NCBI GenBank assembly: GCA_013205275.1
Contig: JABMNG010000152.1
Location: forward strand, 1 to 33,944
Direction: 5' to 3'
Length of the DNA: 33,944 bases
Source: Methylophilales bacterium
GTDB taxonomy: Bacteria; Pseudomonadota; Gammaproteobacteria; Burkholderiales; Methylophilaceae
A program made the position numbers and the translations under genes. Below, in pieces: positions 24,588-32,891 of the stretch (position 1 is the first letter of the stretch; each line of letters begins with the position of its first letter). Under the pieces are notes generated by a model. That model was not told where the DNA came from, did not search any database, and worked only from the letters and a program-made list of their open reading frames with translations.

Positions 24588-27074
24588 ATGCATAAATTAC
24601 TAATTGTTGAGTCCCCCTCTAAGGCAAAAACTATTTCTAACTATCTTGGTAAGGAATATACGGTTCTAGCTTCATACGGACACATTAGAAATCTTTTACC
24701 AAAGTCTCAGGGAGTTAATACTGAAACCTTTGAAATGAATTATGAGATTAGCCCAAGAAATAAAAAACATATAGACGCAATTGCAGCAGCAGTAAAAAAT
24801 TCCGACGAAATATTACTTGCAACTGATCCAGACAGAGAGGGTGAGGCTATTGCATGGCATATTGCAGAAGTTTTACAATCAAAAAAAATTGTTGGGGGTA
24901 AAAAGATAAGGCGAATTATTTTCGGTGAGATTACTAAATCGGCAATTATTGAGGCATTGAATAACCCACGTGACGTTGCGCAGCCTCTCGTTCACGCCCA
25001 ACAAGCTCGACAGGCACTAGATTATTTAATTGGATTTAATCTATCACCTTTACTATGGTCAAAGATAAGATATGGTCTATCCGCTGGAAGAGTCCAAAGC
25101 CCCGCACTAAGATTGATTGTTGAACGTGAAAAAGAAATACAAAAATTTAATAGCCTGGAATACTGGAGTATTCATCTCGATTCATTCAAGGAAAAAACTA
25201 AAGTCTCAGCTAAATTAACGATATTAAATAATGAAAAATTAGAGCAATTCACTATTACAACAGCTGCTCAAGAAAAAAAAATAGTTGGCGAACTGCTTCT
25301 TAAGAGTTCGGGAAAAGTAAGGGTTTCCAGGGTTGAGAAAAAACAAAGAACAAGAATGCCATCAGCTCCATTTACAACATCAACACTACAACAAGATGCT
25401 GTTCGAAAACTTGGCCTTACTACACGGAGCGCAATGATAACTGCTCAACAGCTCTATGAAGGTATTAATATTGAGGAAGGTATAGTAGGGCTGATTACTT
25501 ATATGAGAACTGACTCTATGAGTCTCTCAAAAGAAGCCACAGACCAAATAAGAAAATACTTACAGGCAAATTATACTAGTGAGTATTTCCCACAAAAAGC
25601 AATTGGCTATAAAACAAAAGCCAAAAATGCGCAGGAAGCTCATGAGGCTATTCGGCCTACAAATATTGAAATAACACCACAGAGTGTCAAAAAATATTTA
25701 TCAGATCAGCAATTCAAACTTTATGAAATAATCTGGAAAAGAACATTGGCGTGTCAAATGTCACCAGCAGTATTTGATGCTGTAAGTGTAGATCTTGAAG
25801 TTGGACTCGGAGAAAGTCTTTTTAGAGCAACTGGACAAACTTTAAAATTTCCAGGTTTTATGTCAGTGTATTTAGAAGAAGATGATGAAGATGATTTGAA
25901 AAGTCAGGAAAATGACGAATCAAAACTGCCACCCCTTGAGGTTGGTGACATATTGGTCGTTGATAAAATTTTAGGTGTCCAGCATTTTACTGACCCTCCG
26001 CCACGTTTCACAGAAGCAAGTCTTGTGAAAACTCTTGAAGAATATGGTATTGGAAGGCCCTCAACATATGCAAGCATAATTACGACATTGCAGGAAAGAG
26101 AATATGCGCTTTTAGATAAAAAAAGATTTACGCCAACAGACGTTGGAAATGTTGTAATTGAATTCTTAACGGAGCATTTTGAAAATTATGTTGATTATGA
26201 GTTTACGGCTAATTTAGAATCTCAGCTTGATGATATAGCTGCTGACAAAAAAAATTCATTGAGTGTTCTGCAGGATTTTTGGGATCTATTTATCGCACAA
26301 ATTAAAGAAAAAAGTGGGTTAGATAGAACGAAAATTACTCAGAAAGAAATTGGGGAGAGCTGTCCAAAATGTAATAAACCGTTACTCTCGAAATTAGGCA
26401 AGAGAGGAAATTTTATTGCATGCTCAGCTTACCCTGATTGTGACTTTACAAAAAGCTCAAATGGAGAGTTGCCACAAGAGGCAAAAGTAATAGCTCGGGA
26501 TGAACTGTCAAATAAAGATATATTATTGTTGATTGGCCCCTATGGTCCATATCTCCAATTAGGCCTACCTGAAGAAGGCGATAAATTAAAACCTAAAAGA
26601 GTCACTATTCCGCCCGAGGTTCCTCTGGCTGATTTGAATGAAGCAATAGCTAAACAGTTAATTTCTCTACCAAGGGACTTGGGAGTGCACCCAGACACAG
26701 GCAAAAAAATTATTGCTAATATTGGTCGTTTTGGGCCCTATGTTAATCACAATGGTAAATTTAAATCTATACCGAAATCTGAGAATATATTTGAAATCAC
26801 ACATGAGTTCGCAGTTGAATTATTGATGCCTCTTAAAAGGGTTGGGGAAAACCCTGAATCAAAAAGCTCAATTGATATATATAAAAGTCGTTTTGGATTT
26901 TATATTCAAATGGATGATATCAAGGTCAATCTCTCTAAGGACACTGATCTCGATTCAATTTCTTTAGAAAAGGCTTTAAAGATGTTGTCAAAAAAGGCGG
27001 AGGCGGAGGCTAAGAAAAAACCTGCAAAAAAAATAGTATCTCCTAAGAAGAAAAAGCCTAGGAAGGCTGCTTAA
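24588..27074 (+). CDS. topA: DNA topoisomerase I
   Basis: TopA relaxes negative supercoils through a transient 5'-phosphotyrosine bond. The 828-residue protein starts with the TOPRIM domain (VESPSKAKTISNYLG, 8-22; DPDREGEAIAWH, about 80-91). The active site GLITYMRTDS carries Tyr305, comparable to Tyr319 of E. coli. One CxxC zinc motif (ESCPKCNKPL, then CSAYPDCDF) lies near 590-620. Topo-I-repeat regions follow without obvious Cys pairs. The C-terminus is very Lys-rich (from about 803). No clear ribosome site precedes ATG 24588. The end overlaps convergent pbpG by 17 bp. Confidence 0.98.
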   Translation: MHKLLIVESPSKAKTISNYLGKEYTVLASYGHIRNLLPKSQGVNTETFEMNYEISPRNKKHIDAIAAAVKNSDEILLATDPDREGEAIAWHIAEVLQSKKIVGGKKIRRIIFGEITKSAIIEALNNPRDVAQPLVHAQQARQALDYLIGFNLSPLLWSKIRYGLSAGRVQSPALRLIVEREKEIQKFNSLEYWSIHLDSFKEKTKVSAKLTILNNEKLEQFTITTAAQEKKIVGELLLKSSGKVRVSRVEKKQRTRMPSAPFTTSTLQQDAVRKLGLTTRSAMITAQQLYEGINIEEGIVGLITYMRTDSMSLSKEATDQIRKYLQANYTSEYFPQKAIGYKTKAKNAQEAHEAIRPTNIEITPQSVKKYLSDQQFKLYEIIWKRTLACQMSPAVFDAVSVDLEVGLGESLFRATGQTLKFPGFMSVYLEEDDEDDLKSQENDESKLPPLEVGDILVVDKILGVQHFTDPPPRFTEASLVKTLEEYGIGRPSTYASIITTLQEREYALLDKKRFTPTDVGNVVIEFLTEHFENYVDYEFTANLESQLDDIAADKKNSLSVLQDFWDLFIAQIKEKSGLDRTKITQKEIGESCPKCNKPLLSKLGKRGNFIACSAYPDCDFTKSSNGELPQEAKVIARDELSNKDILLLIGPYGPYLQLGLPEEGDKLKPKRVTIPPEVPLADLNEAIAKQLISLPRDLGVHPDTGKKIIANIGRFGPYVNHNGKFKSIPKSENIFEITHEFAVELLMPLKRVGENPESKSSIDIYKSRFGFYIQMDDIKVNLSKDTDLDSISLEKALKMLSKKAEAEAKKKPAKKIVSPKKKKPRKAA

Positions 27075-27933
27075 CTTTAAAGTCTAACTGTGTCACTTGA
27101 TCTTTCTTGTAGCTACTCTTTTCCATCCACTTTTTAATTCTGTTAGCGTCACCAATTCTAGTGAATTTCCCATGCGACTTAAGGAATACCATTATAATTG
27201 GCTCTTGATTTATTGTAGTTTGCATTACTAAGCATCTGCCTGCTTCCTGAATATACCCAGTCTTTGAAAGCCCGATATCCCAAACACCTTTTCTAACAAG
27301 TGCATTCGTATTCATAAAGTCCAGCGGGGCATTTCTTCTTCCTAACAAAATACTTTCTGCTGGTGTTGTTGTAATTTCACGAATCAATGGGTACTCGTAG
27401 GCTGCTTGCACCATTTTTACTAAATCCTTTGCTGTGGAGACATTCCTCTTGTCTAGTCCCGTTGGATCACGAAACTTACTACTCTCCATTCCCAATTGGA
27501 TAGCTTTTACATTCATAGCCTCAATAAAAGCTTTCTTTCCTGAGGGGTAGGTTCGTCCCAGTGCAGAGGCCGCGCGATTATCGGATGCCACAAGAGCAAT
27601 TTTCAATAATTCAAGACGGCTAGTTGTAGTTCCAACTGGCAACCTTGACCCCGTCCCTTTCATTCTATCTAGGTCTTGATTGGAAATTTTTATTTCTTCA
27701 GATAAATCGAGGTGTGAATCCAAAACTACCATCGCCGTCATCAATTTAGTCAAGGATGCGATGGATGCTTTTGCTTCAGAATTTTTTTCGTATATTACCT
27801 CACCAGTCTTCTGGTTTACAACAATAGCTCTTAAAGATCTTATGTTAGGGTTGGTGTTTTTTTCTTGAGCATGAAGTTGAGAAAAAGAAAGTGCTAGAAA
27901 TAGAATAAGAACGTAATTTATGATTTTATTCAC
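27058..27933 (-). CDS. pbpG: D-alanyl-D-alanine endopeptidase (PBP7 type)
   Basis: This periplasmic serine endopeptidase/carboxypeptidase trims peptidoglycan cross-links. The start is GTG 27933, with AAGGA about eight bases upstream. The 291-residue product has a signal peptide (hydrophobic 7-20, cleavage probably after HAQ or nearby). All three penicillin-binding motifs are present: SLTK (Ser60, Lys63), SDN (117-119) and KTG (224-226). E. coli PbpG is about 310 residues. It lacks the C-terminal amphipathic anchor of DacA-type enzymes. A good promoter lies upstream. Confidence 0.95.
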   Translation of the reverse strand: MNKIINYVLILFLALSFSQLHAQEKNTNPNIRSLRAIVVNQKTGEVIYEKNSEAKASIASLTKLMTAMVVLDSHLDLSEEIKISNQDLDRMKGTGSRLPVGTTTSRLELLKIALVASDNRAASALGRTYPSGKKAFIEAMNVKAIQLGMESSKFRDPTGLDKRNVSTAKDLVKMVQAAYEYPLIREITTTPAESILLGRRNAPLDFMNTNALVRKGVWDIGLSKTGYIQEAGRCLVMQTTINQEPIIMVFLKSHGKFTRIGDANRIKKWMEKSSYKKDQVTQLDFKVKQPS

Positions 27934-27962
27934 TGACTTATCCTTTTTTATAGATGCTGATG

Positions 27963-27991
27963 ATAATATACAATTAGATTAATGTTGTCAC
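27963..27991 (-). promoter_or_regulatory. Sigma70-like promoter of pbpG
   Basis: On the minus strand GTGACA (27991-27986) and TATTAT (27968-27963) are separated by exactly 17 bp, each hexamer being one base off consensus. Transcription would start about 23 bases before the GTG start codon. The element lies in the 79-bp divergent gap shared with the gcvH-like gene. Confidence 0.6.
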
Positions 27992-28012
27992 CTTTTAAAA
28001 TCGGCTAAATAA

Positions 28013-28390
28013 ATGGACTATTCTGATAAATTTTTTTATACCAAAGAGCATGTTTGGTTAAAGTTTCTTTCTGACAATAAATACCAAATTGGCATTACAA
28101 ATTTCGCACAGGATTTATTGGGTGATATTGTGTTTATTGACATCAAACCTAGTGAAATAATATTAGAAAATCAACCAATGGGTGTTATTGAGTCAGTTAA
28201 AACAGCTTCGGACTTTATTTCACCAGCTGATGGGAAAATTTTAAATATTAATCATGATCTTATTAAGATGCCGGAGCTTATTAATGATAGGCCGCATGAG
28301 TCGTGGATATGTGAAATATTAATTATCGAAACGTTTAATAAAAATTGTTTTTTAAGTAAAGCAGAATATTTAGATCAGATTAAAAATTAA
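28013..28390 (+). CDS. gcvH: Glycine cleavage system H-like lipoyl carrier
   Basis: A 125-residue lipoyl-domain protein with the GcvH pattern: KEHVWLKF at 11-18, GITNFAQDLLGDIVFID (split at 27-43) and the lipoylation site ESVKTASD with Lys63, followed by ISPADGKILNIN. In the glycine cleavage system H carries the aminomethyl group between P and T proteins. No gcvT, gcvP, lipA or lipB is adjacent, so it is an isolated copy here. It could instead be a lipoyl donor or carrier for other enzymes. The C-terminus diverges somewhat (ESWICEI where many have GGWI). It overlaps convergent holC by 11 bp. Confidence 0.88.
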   Translation: MDYSDKFFYTKEHVWLKFLSDNKYQIGITNFAQDLLGDIVFIDIKPSEIILENQPMGVIESVKTASDFISPADGKILNINHDLIKMPELINDRPHESWICEILIIETFNKNCFLSKAEYLDQIKN

Positions 28391-28799
28391 TGTTGCTGAC
28401 ATCCATTGAACTCAATCTGTAGCCACAATCTTTGTAGAACTTATAGCGTTCCCTTGCCTTAATTTTAGCCGCTTCATCCTCTGTTACTAGCTCAACTAAT
28501 TTTAAATAACGGTTGAAGCCATTAACCATCGAATCAGTTGAGTTAATTAGGGTATCGTCCATCCAATCAACTTTTTCACTTGCTATGCAAATCATTTCAT
28601 TCATACATACCTGATTGACTTGATGCGCTAGAAAATTTGATGGAGAATTATTCCAGAAATACTCTGACAATGCATCCCCCTCTTTTTTATTGCTACAAAA
28701 AACTAGGGTCGTTCTTTTTTTCTGTAGATTTTTAAGAATTAAATTATGTAATACACTCCATTTATCCTTTACATTAAAAATAAATAGAACATTGGTCAA
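28380..28799 (-). CDS. holC: DNA polymerase III chi subunit
   Basis: HolC (chi) links the clamp loader to single-strand binding protein. The 139-residue product fits the family in length (E. coli 147) and pattern: an early KWSVLHNLILKNLQKK-like helix at about 13-27, then LVFCSNKKEGDALSEYFW (split at 32-49) with the family's Asp-Leu-W region, and a short acidic middle. The family diverges quickly; the position directly downstream of pepA (4 bp), as in many proteobacteria, is strong support. Chi usually pairs with psi (HolD), which many betaproteobacteria lack. Confidence 0.87.
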   Translation of the reverse strand: MTNVLFIFNVKDKWSVLHNLILKNLQKKRTTLVFCSNKKEGDALSEYFWNNSPSNFLAHQVNQVCMNEMICIASEKVDWMDDTLINSTDSMVNGFNRYLKLVELVTEDEAAKIKARERYKFYKDCGYRLSSMDVSNINF

Positions 28800-28803
28800 A
28801 AAA

Positions 28804-30279
28804 TTATTTACCAGCTCTTTGAATCAAGAACTGAGTAAGAAGCGGTACAGGTCGGCCGGTTGATCCTTTATCCTTACCTGACTTCCATGCCGTACCAGCA
28901 ATATCCATATGAGCCCAATTATATTTTTTAGTAAATCGGGATAGAAAACAAGCGGCTGTTATACTGCCCGCCGCTCTTCCACCAATATTTGCCATATCTG
29001 CAAAATTGCTATTAAGCTGTGGTTGGTATTCATCCCATAATGGCATCTTCCATGCTTTATCTAGGGCTTTAATACCGGCTAATTCTAGCTCCGTAGATAA
29101 TGGATCATAATTTGAGAATAAAGCTGTTGCATGATGACCTAATGCAACGACGCAGGCACCTGTAAGTGTTGCAATATCAATAACTGCGTCTGGTTTATAT
29201 TTTTCAGCATAAGTTAGAGCGTCACATAATATTAGCCTACCTTCTGCATCAGTATTCAATACTTCAATGGTTTGTCCAGACATACTGGTTACGATATCAC
29301 CTGGCTTTAATGCTAATCCATCTGGTAAATTTTCACAGGAAGGGATAATCCCAATAATATTCAGGGGTAGATTTAAAATACCTACTGATTTCATTACCCC
29401 CAATACAGTAGCAGCGCCCCCCATATCATATTTCATTTCATCCATATCGGCCGAGGGCTTAATAGATATTCCACCCGCATCAAATGTTATTCCCTTCCCA
29501 ACAAGGACAATTGGTTTCTGATTTTTTGGCCCCTTATTGTGCTCTATTGTTATAAAGCGCGGTGGCTCTCGGCTTCCTTTGGCTACGGCTAAAAAAGATC
29601 CCATCTTAAGTTTTTCTATTTGCTTCTGATCAAAAATATTAATTTTAAACTTATACTCTTTCCCTAGTTTTGATGCGGTGTTTGCAAGATAAGTTGGGGT
29701 ACAAATATTTGGCGGTAGATTACCTAGGTCTTTTGTAAGATTAGCCCCTTCCATCATTGCCATGCCATGCTGAACCCCCTTTTTTACCTGAACTAAATCA
29801 GTGCCATCGTAATGAATAATGGTTTGGAATATATTTTGTTTAACTTTATTAATAGTTTTCAATGAGTTCACATCGTAAATCACATCCATTAAACCTCTTA
29901 CAGAATACTCAGCCACCGCATGAGCGCTTAAAGAGGTATTAATAAATTGATTAATAGGTATTAATAAATTTTTAAACTTAAGAGGCTTTAATTTATTAGC
30001 CATAGATAGAACTGCACTATAAAACAGGTTTGCTGTTAATAGTTTCGGGTCTCCAACCCTTACCAATAAAATCTTAGGATAAAAATGGTCTCCATAAACA
30101 ATCATAGTTGACCCAACTTTTTCTGATAAGTCTCCTAAGACTAGGACAGCTTTAATATAATTTACTGTTTTTTTATCAAGCCCAACCGAATCCATAGTTT
30201 GATTTTTAGCGTCTATGCCCAATGTGATAACATCGCTTGGTATCTTTGTGATTAAATCTGTTTTAATATTAACTTTCAT
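28804..30279 (-). CDS. pepA: Cytosol leucyl aminopeptidase, M17 family
   Basis: PepA is a hexameric dizinc/dimanganese aminopeptidase that degrades peptides in the cytoplasm. The 491-residue protein has the catalytic VGKGITFDAGGISIKP (split at about 260-275, including metal and catalytic Lys) and the signature NTDAEGRL (about 342-349). Its N-terminal macro-like domain is divergent, as is usual. AAGGATAA precedes the ATG. The pepA-holC pair divergent from lptFG is a standard proteobacterial layout. E. coli PepA also binds DNA in recombination and in car regulation; nothing here tests that. Confidence 0.96.
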   Translation of the reverse strand: MKVNIKTDLITKIPSDVITLGIDAKNQTMDSVGLDKKTVNYIKAVLVLGDLSEKVGSTMIVYGDHFYPKILLVRVGDPKLLTANLFYSAVLSMANKLKPLKFKNLLIPINQFINTSLSAHAVAEYSVRGLMDVIYDVNSLKTINKVKQNIFQTIIHYDGTDLVQVKKGVQHGMAMMEGANLTKDLGNLPPNICTPTYLANTASKLGKEYKFKINIFDQKQIEKLKMGSFLAVAKGSREPPRFITIEHNKGPKNQKPIVLVGKGITFDAGGISIKPSADMDEMKYDMGGAATVLGVMKSVGILNLPLNIIGIIPSCENLPDGLALKPGDIVTSMSGQTIEVLNTDAEGRLILCDALTYAEKYKPDAVIDIATLTGACVVALGHHATALFSNYDPLSTELELAGIKALDKAWKMPLWDEYQPQLNSNFADMANIGGRAAGSITAACFLSRFTKKYNWAHMDIAGTAWKSGKDKGSTGRPVPLLTQFLIQRAGK

Positions 30280-30296
30280 CTGATTATCCTTAAAAT
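30269..30296 (+). promoter_or_regulatory. Candidate promoter of lptFG
   Basis: TTAACT (30269-30274) and TAAAAT (30291-30296) lie 16 bp apart on the plus strand, overlapping the start of divergent pepA. The start point would be near 30303, some 17 bases before the lptF ATG. I see no clear ribosome site for lptF. Confidence 0.4.
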
Positions 30297-30319
30297 TTAT
30301 TGAAGCTACTATTTAGCCC

Positions 30320-31462
30320 ATGCTATATAAATCATCTTTAACTAAAGAGCTTTTTTTTACTTCATTATCTACCATATTGATACTGTCTGGAATAGTCATT
30401 GCTCAGAGAGCTGTCTATATTTTTCGCCTTGCAGCAAGAGGTATTATACCAAACGATACAATAGATACGGTTCTAGTTTTTAATTTATTAAAGCATCTTC
30501 CTTTGCTTTTATCCCTTACGGTTTTTCTGGCCATTTTACTCACACTGAGTCGATGGTATAGAGACAGTGAAATGATCATTTGGCTTAGTTCGGGACTTAG
30601 TCTTCATAAACTTCTGAAGCCCATCCTGGCATTTTGTTTCCCTATAATTATATTAATTGCTTCCTTATCACTCTATATTAGCCCCTGGGCAGTTCAAAAA
30701 TCGGAAGAATTTAAGAGTAACTTAAAAAATAGAGATGAATTAGCAACCATCTCCCCGGGCTCGTTTAAAGAATCAAAAAGTGCAGATCGTATATTTTATG
30801 TTGAAGGATTTAGTGATCTTGGTAGTAGTGTAAAAAATATATTTGTACAGTCAATACAAAATAAAAAACTTGGGGTGATTGTCTCTAATAAAGGTAAAAG
30901 ATTTAAAAATGAAGATGGGGAAAATTATATTGTCATGCTGGATGGCAAACGTTACGAAGGTCAAGAGGATACTAAGGAATTTTCAATAACCACTTTTAAA
31001 GAGTATGGCATATTAATTGATAGGGAAATTCCTCGCATAGTATCTGTAGGGGCAAGTGTTGGTGTGATTGAAGCCATTCCAACATTACAGCTTTTGCTCT
31101 TGCAAAATAAGGTCAATCAGAAACAATATATGGCTGAATTAATGTGGCGGCTTTCATTGCCAATATCAGCTATGATTTTAATTCTACTCGCGATTTCAAT
31201 GAGCTTCATTAATCCTAGAGTAGGAAGATCGATGAATATCATTGCTGCATTATTGATCTTTGTAATTTACAACAACCTACTAGCTGTCTCACACAGCTTA
31301 GTTTCCACAGGACTAGTGTCTTTTTGGTTTGGTTTCTGGCCTGTTCATCTAACAGTTGCATTAATAGGGTGTTATCTTTTATATCGAAGGTCATATAATT
31401 TACCAATATTTCCAAGAAGAAGAATAATAATAAAAAGAAAAAGAAAAAATGATTCTAACTAG
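30320..31462 (+). CDS. lptF: LPS export permease LptF
   Basis: LptF and LptG form the membrane part of the LptB2FG extractor that pulls lipopolysaccharide from the inner membrane. The 380-residue protein has three N-terminal helices (about 10-30, 55-75, 95-115), a periplasmic beta-jellyroll domain (about 130-260), and three C-terminal helices. RWYRDSEMIIWLSSGLS (split at about 84-100) is the family's cytoplasmic helix before helix three. The tail is very basic (RRRIIIKRKRKN). It is divergent from pepA by 40 bp and overlaps lptG by 14 bp. Confidence 0.95.
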   Translation: MLYKSSLTKELFFTSLSTILILSGIVIAQRAVYIFRLAARGIIPNDTIDTVLVFNLLKHLPLLLSLTVFLAILLTLSRWYRDSEMIIWLSSGLSLHKLLKPILAFCFPIIILIASLSLYISPWAVQKSEEFKSNLKNRDELATISPGSFKESKSADRIFYVEGFSDLGSSVKNIFVQSIQNKKLGVIVSNKGKRFKNEDGENYIVMLDGKRYEGQEDTKEFSITTFKEYGILIDREIPRIVSVGASVGVIEAIPTLQLLLLQNKVNQKQYMAELMWRLSLPISAMILILLAISMSFINPRVGRSMNIIAALLIFVIYNNLLAVSHSLVSTGLVSFWFGFWPVHLTVALIGCYLLYRRSYNLPIFPRRRIIIKRKRKNDSN

Positions 31463-32516
31463 ATATCTTAATAAAGAATTTTTTATCAGCATCATCATGA
31501 TAATGATAGGTTTAATAGCATTATTCTCATTTTTTGATTTTCTTCAGGAAATTAATGACCTAGGAAAAGGAAGTTATGACATCTCAAAAGTCATCGTATT
31601 TGTCATCCTAAGTATGCCAGGACATGTCTATGAGATTATTCCACTCTCAGTATTAATTGGAAGTATGTATGCTATTAGTCAGCTGTCACAGCACTCAGAA
31701 TTGATTGTTATGAGGGCCAGTGGTTTTTCTATCAAAAAAATAACCTTATCTTTATTTTATGTTGGTCTATTTTTCTCAATCGTTACTTTAGTTGTTGGTG
31801 ACCTCATTACTCCAGGTTCAGAAAAAAATGCTCAACAACTGAAAATTAACGCTACAGACTCAAGCCTTAGCCAGGAATTTAGATCGGGTTTTTGGATTAA
31901 AGATGGTAATAATTTTGTCAACATTGAGAATGTGATGCCAGATGCAACCCTTAGAGAGGTTCATATTTATGAGTTTGATTCAACTTTTAGTCTACGAACA
32001 ATTACCAATGCTAAAACAGGTATTTTTCATGATGGGCAATGGAAACTAGAAAATATCTCACAAACAATTTTTAATGATGATTCCATTCGAACTAATTCTA
32101 TCTTAAAGGGCAATTGGAAGTCATTAATTAGACCAGAGATGATGAATGTACTAATAATTTCTCCAGAAAAAATGAGTACATTAAATCTATTTAGATTTAT
32201 TAGTTACCTAAAAAATAATAATCAAAAAACAAATCGATATGAAGTTGCGTTATGGGAAAAAATTATTCATCCAATAATGCCAATAGTTATGCTCATTTTT
32301 GCAGTTCCATTTGGGTTTTTACAAGAACGTTCGGGCGGGAAATTTTTAAAAATCTTTATTGGTATTTCAGCTGGAATTGCATATCAAATTTTCAATACAA
32401 TGATTAGGCATGTAGGCCTCTTGAATGATTGGCCTCCCTATTTAAGTGCCCTTATACCAACATCATTATTTCTTGCTGCTGGAATTTATCTAATAATTAG
32501 ATTTGAAGAGATATAA
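31449..32516 (+). CDS. lptG: LPS export permease LptG
   Basis: LptG is the partner of LptF. The 355-residue protein shows the same 3+3 helix plan with a central beta-jellyroll. Typical stretches are MPGHVYEIIPLSVLIG (about 55-70), SELIVMRASGFS (about 82-93) with the coupling helix, and FAVPFGFLQERSGG (281-294) late in the protein. Its ATG lies inside the end of lptF (14-bp overlap). The 3' end overlaps convergent RDD gene by 20 bp. LptB, LptA and LptC are not in this window. Confidence 0.95.
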   Translation: MILTRYLNKEFFISIIMIMIGLIALFSFFDFLQEINDLGKGSYDISKVIVFVILSMPGHVYEIIPLSVLIGSMYAISQLSQHSELIVMRASGFSIKKITLSLFYVGLFFSIVTLVVGDLITPGSEKNAQQLKINATDSSLSQEFRSGFWIKDGNNFVNIENVMPDATLREVHIYEFDSTFSLRTITNAKTGIFHDGQWKLENISQTIFNDDSIRTNSILKGNWKSLIRPEMMNVLIISPEKMSTLNLFRFISYLKNNNQKTNRYEVALWEKIIHPIMPIVMLIFAVPFGFLQERSGGKFLKIFIGISAGIAYQIFNTMIRHVGLLNDWPPYLSALIPTSLFLAAGIYLIIRFEEI

Positions 32517-32886
32517 TTTCTGATCCGAGGATTCGGTCATGGAAGTAGCGATTTTTTTTGTCAAAAAGCATATGGAAGTACCCTGCACCAAAAAACACCA
32601 AACCAAATGTCGCCATACAATACCGATAGATATAAAAAAGTATTGAGTTATTTTTATTGTGAATTACAAGCTTCAGCCCCCATGATTTCATTGCTAGAGT
32701 CTGTCCTCCATGAGCCCAGCAATATACCAAATAGATTCCTGGGGTTATCCATAACAGCACCTGTAAAAAAAGAGTATTAGCTTGCTCATTTATATATAAA
32801 TAGACAAATGTAGTGAGAAACCAACAAGCAATGATTGATAACATCTCATATAGCAAACAAAAAAAACACCTTACTTTATATGTCAT
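32497..32886 (-). CDS. RDD-family small membrane protein
   Basis: The 129-residue protein has about three hydrophobic segments (about 13-30, 41-58, 88-108). The RDD family pattern is best seen in CWAHGGQTLAMKSWGLKLV (split at 56-74) and a late KNRYFHDRILGSEII (about 112-126) containing the HDR motif. The N-terminal Arg-Asp signature is degenerate (LLYEML), as in many betaproteobacterial members. Function is unknown in most of the family; some members have been proposed to act in ion transport. It is 5 bp downstream of the exchanger gene and convergent with lptG. Confidence 0.82.
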   Translation of the reverse strand: MTYKVRCFFCLLYEMLSIIACWFLTTFVYLYINEQANTLFLQVLLWITPGIYLVYCWAHGGQTLAMKSWGLKLVIHNKNNSILFYIYRYCMATFGLVFFGAGYFHMLFDKKNRYFHDRILGSEIISLQI

Positions 32887-32891
32887 AATTT

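Noticed and set aside
26988..27074. Lys/Ala-rich repeats at the topA C-terminus as a possible mobile or repeat element
   Set aside because: Basic low-complexity tails are ordinary for TopA in many bacteria and the frame is intact to its stop.
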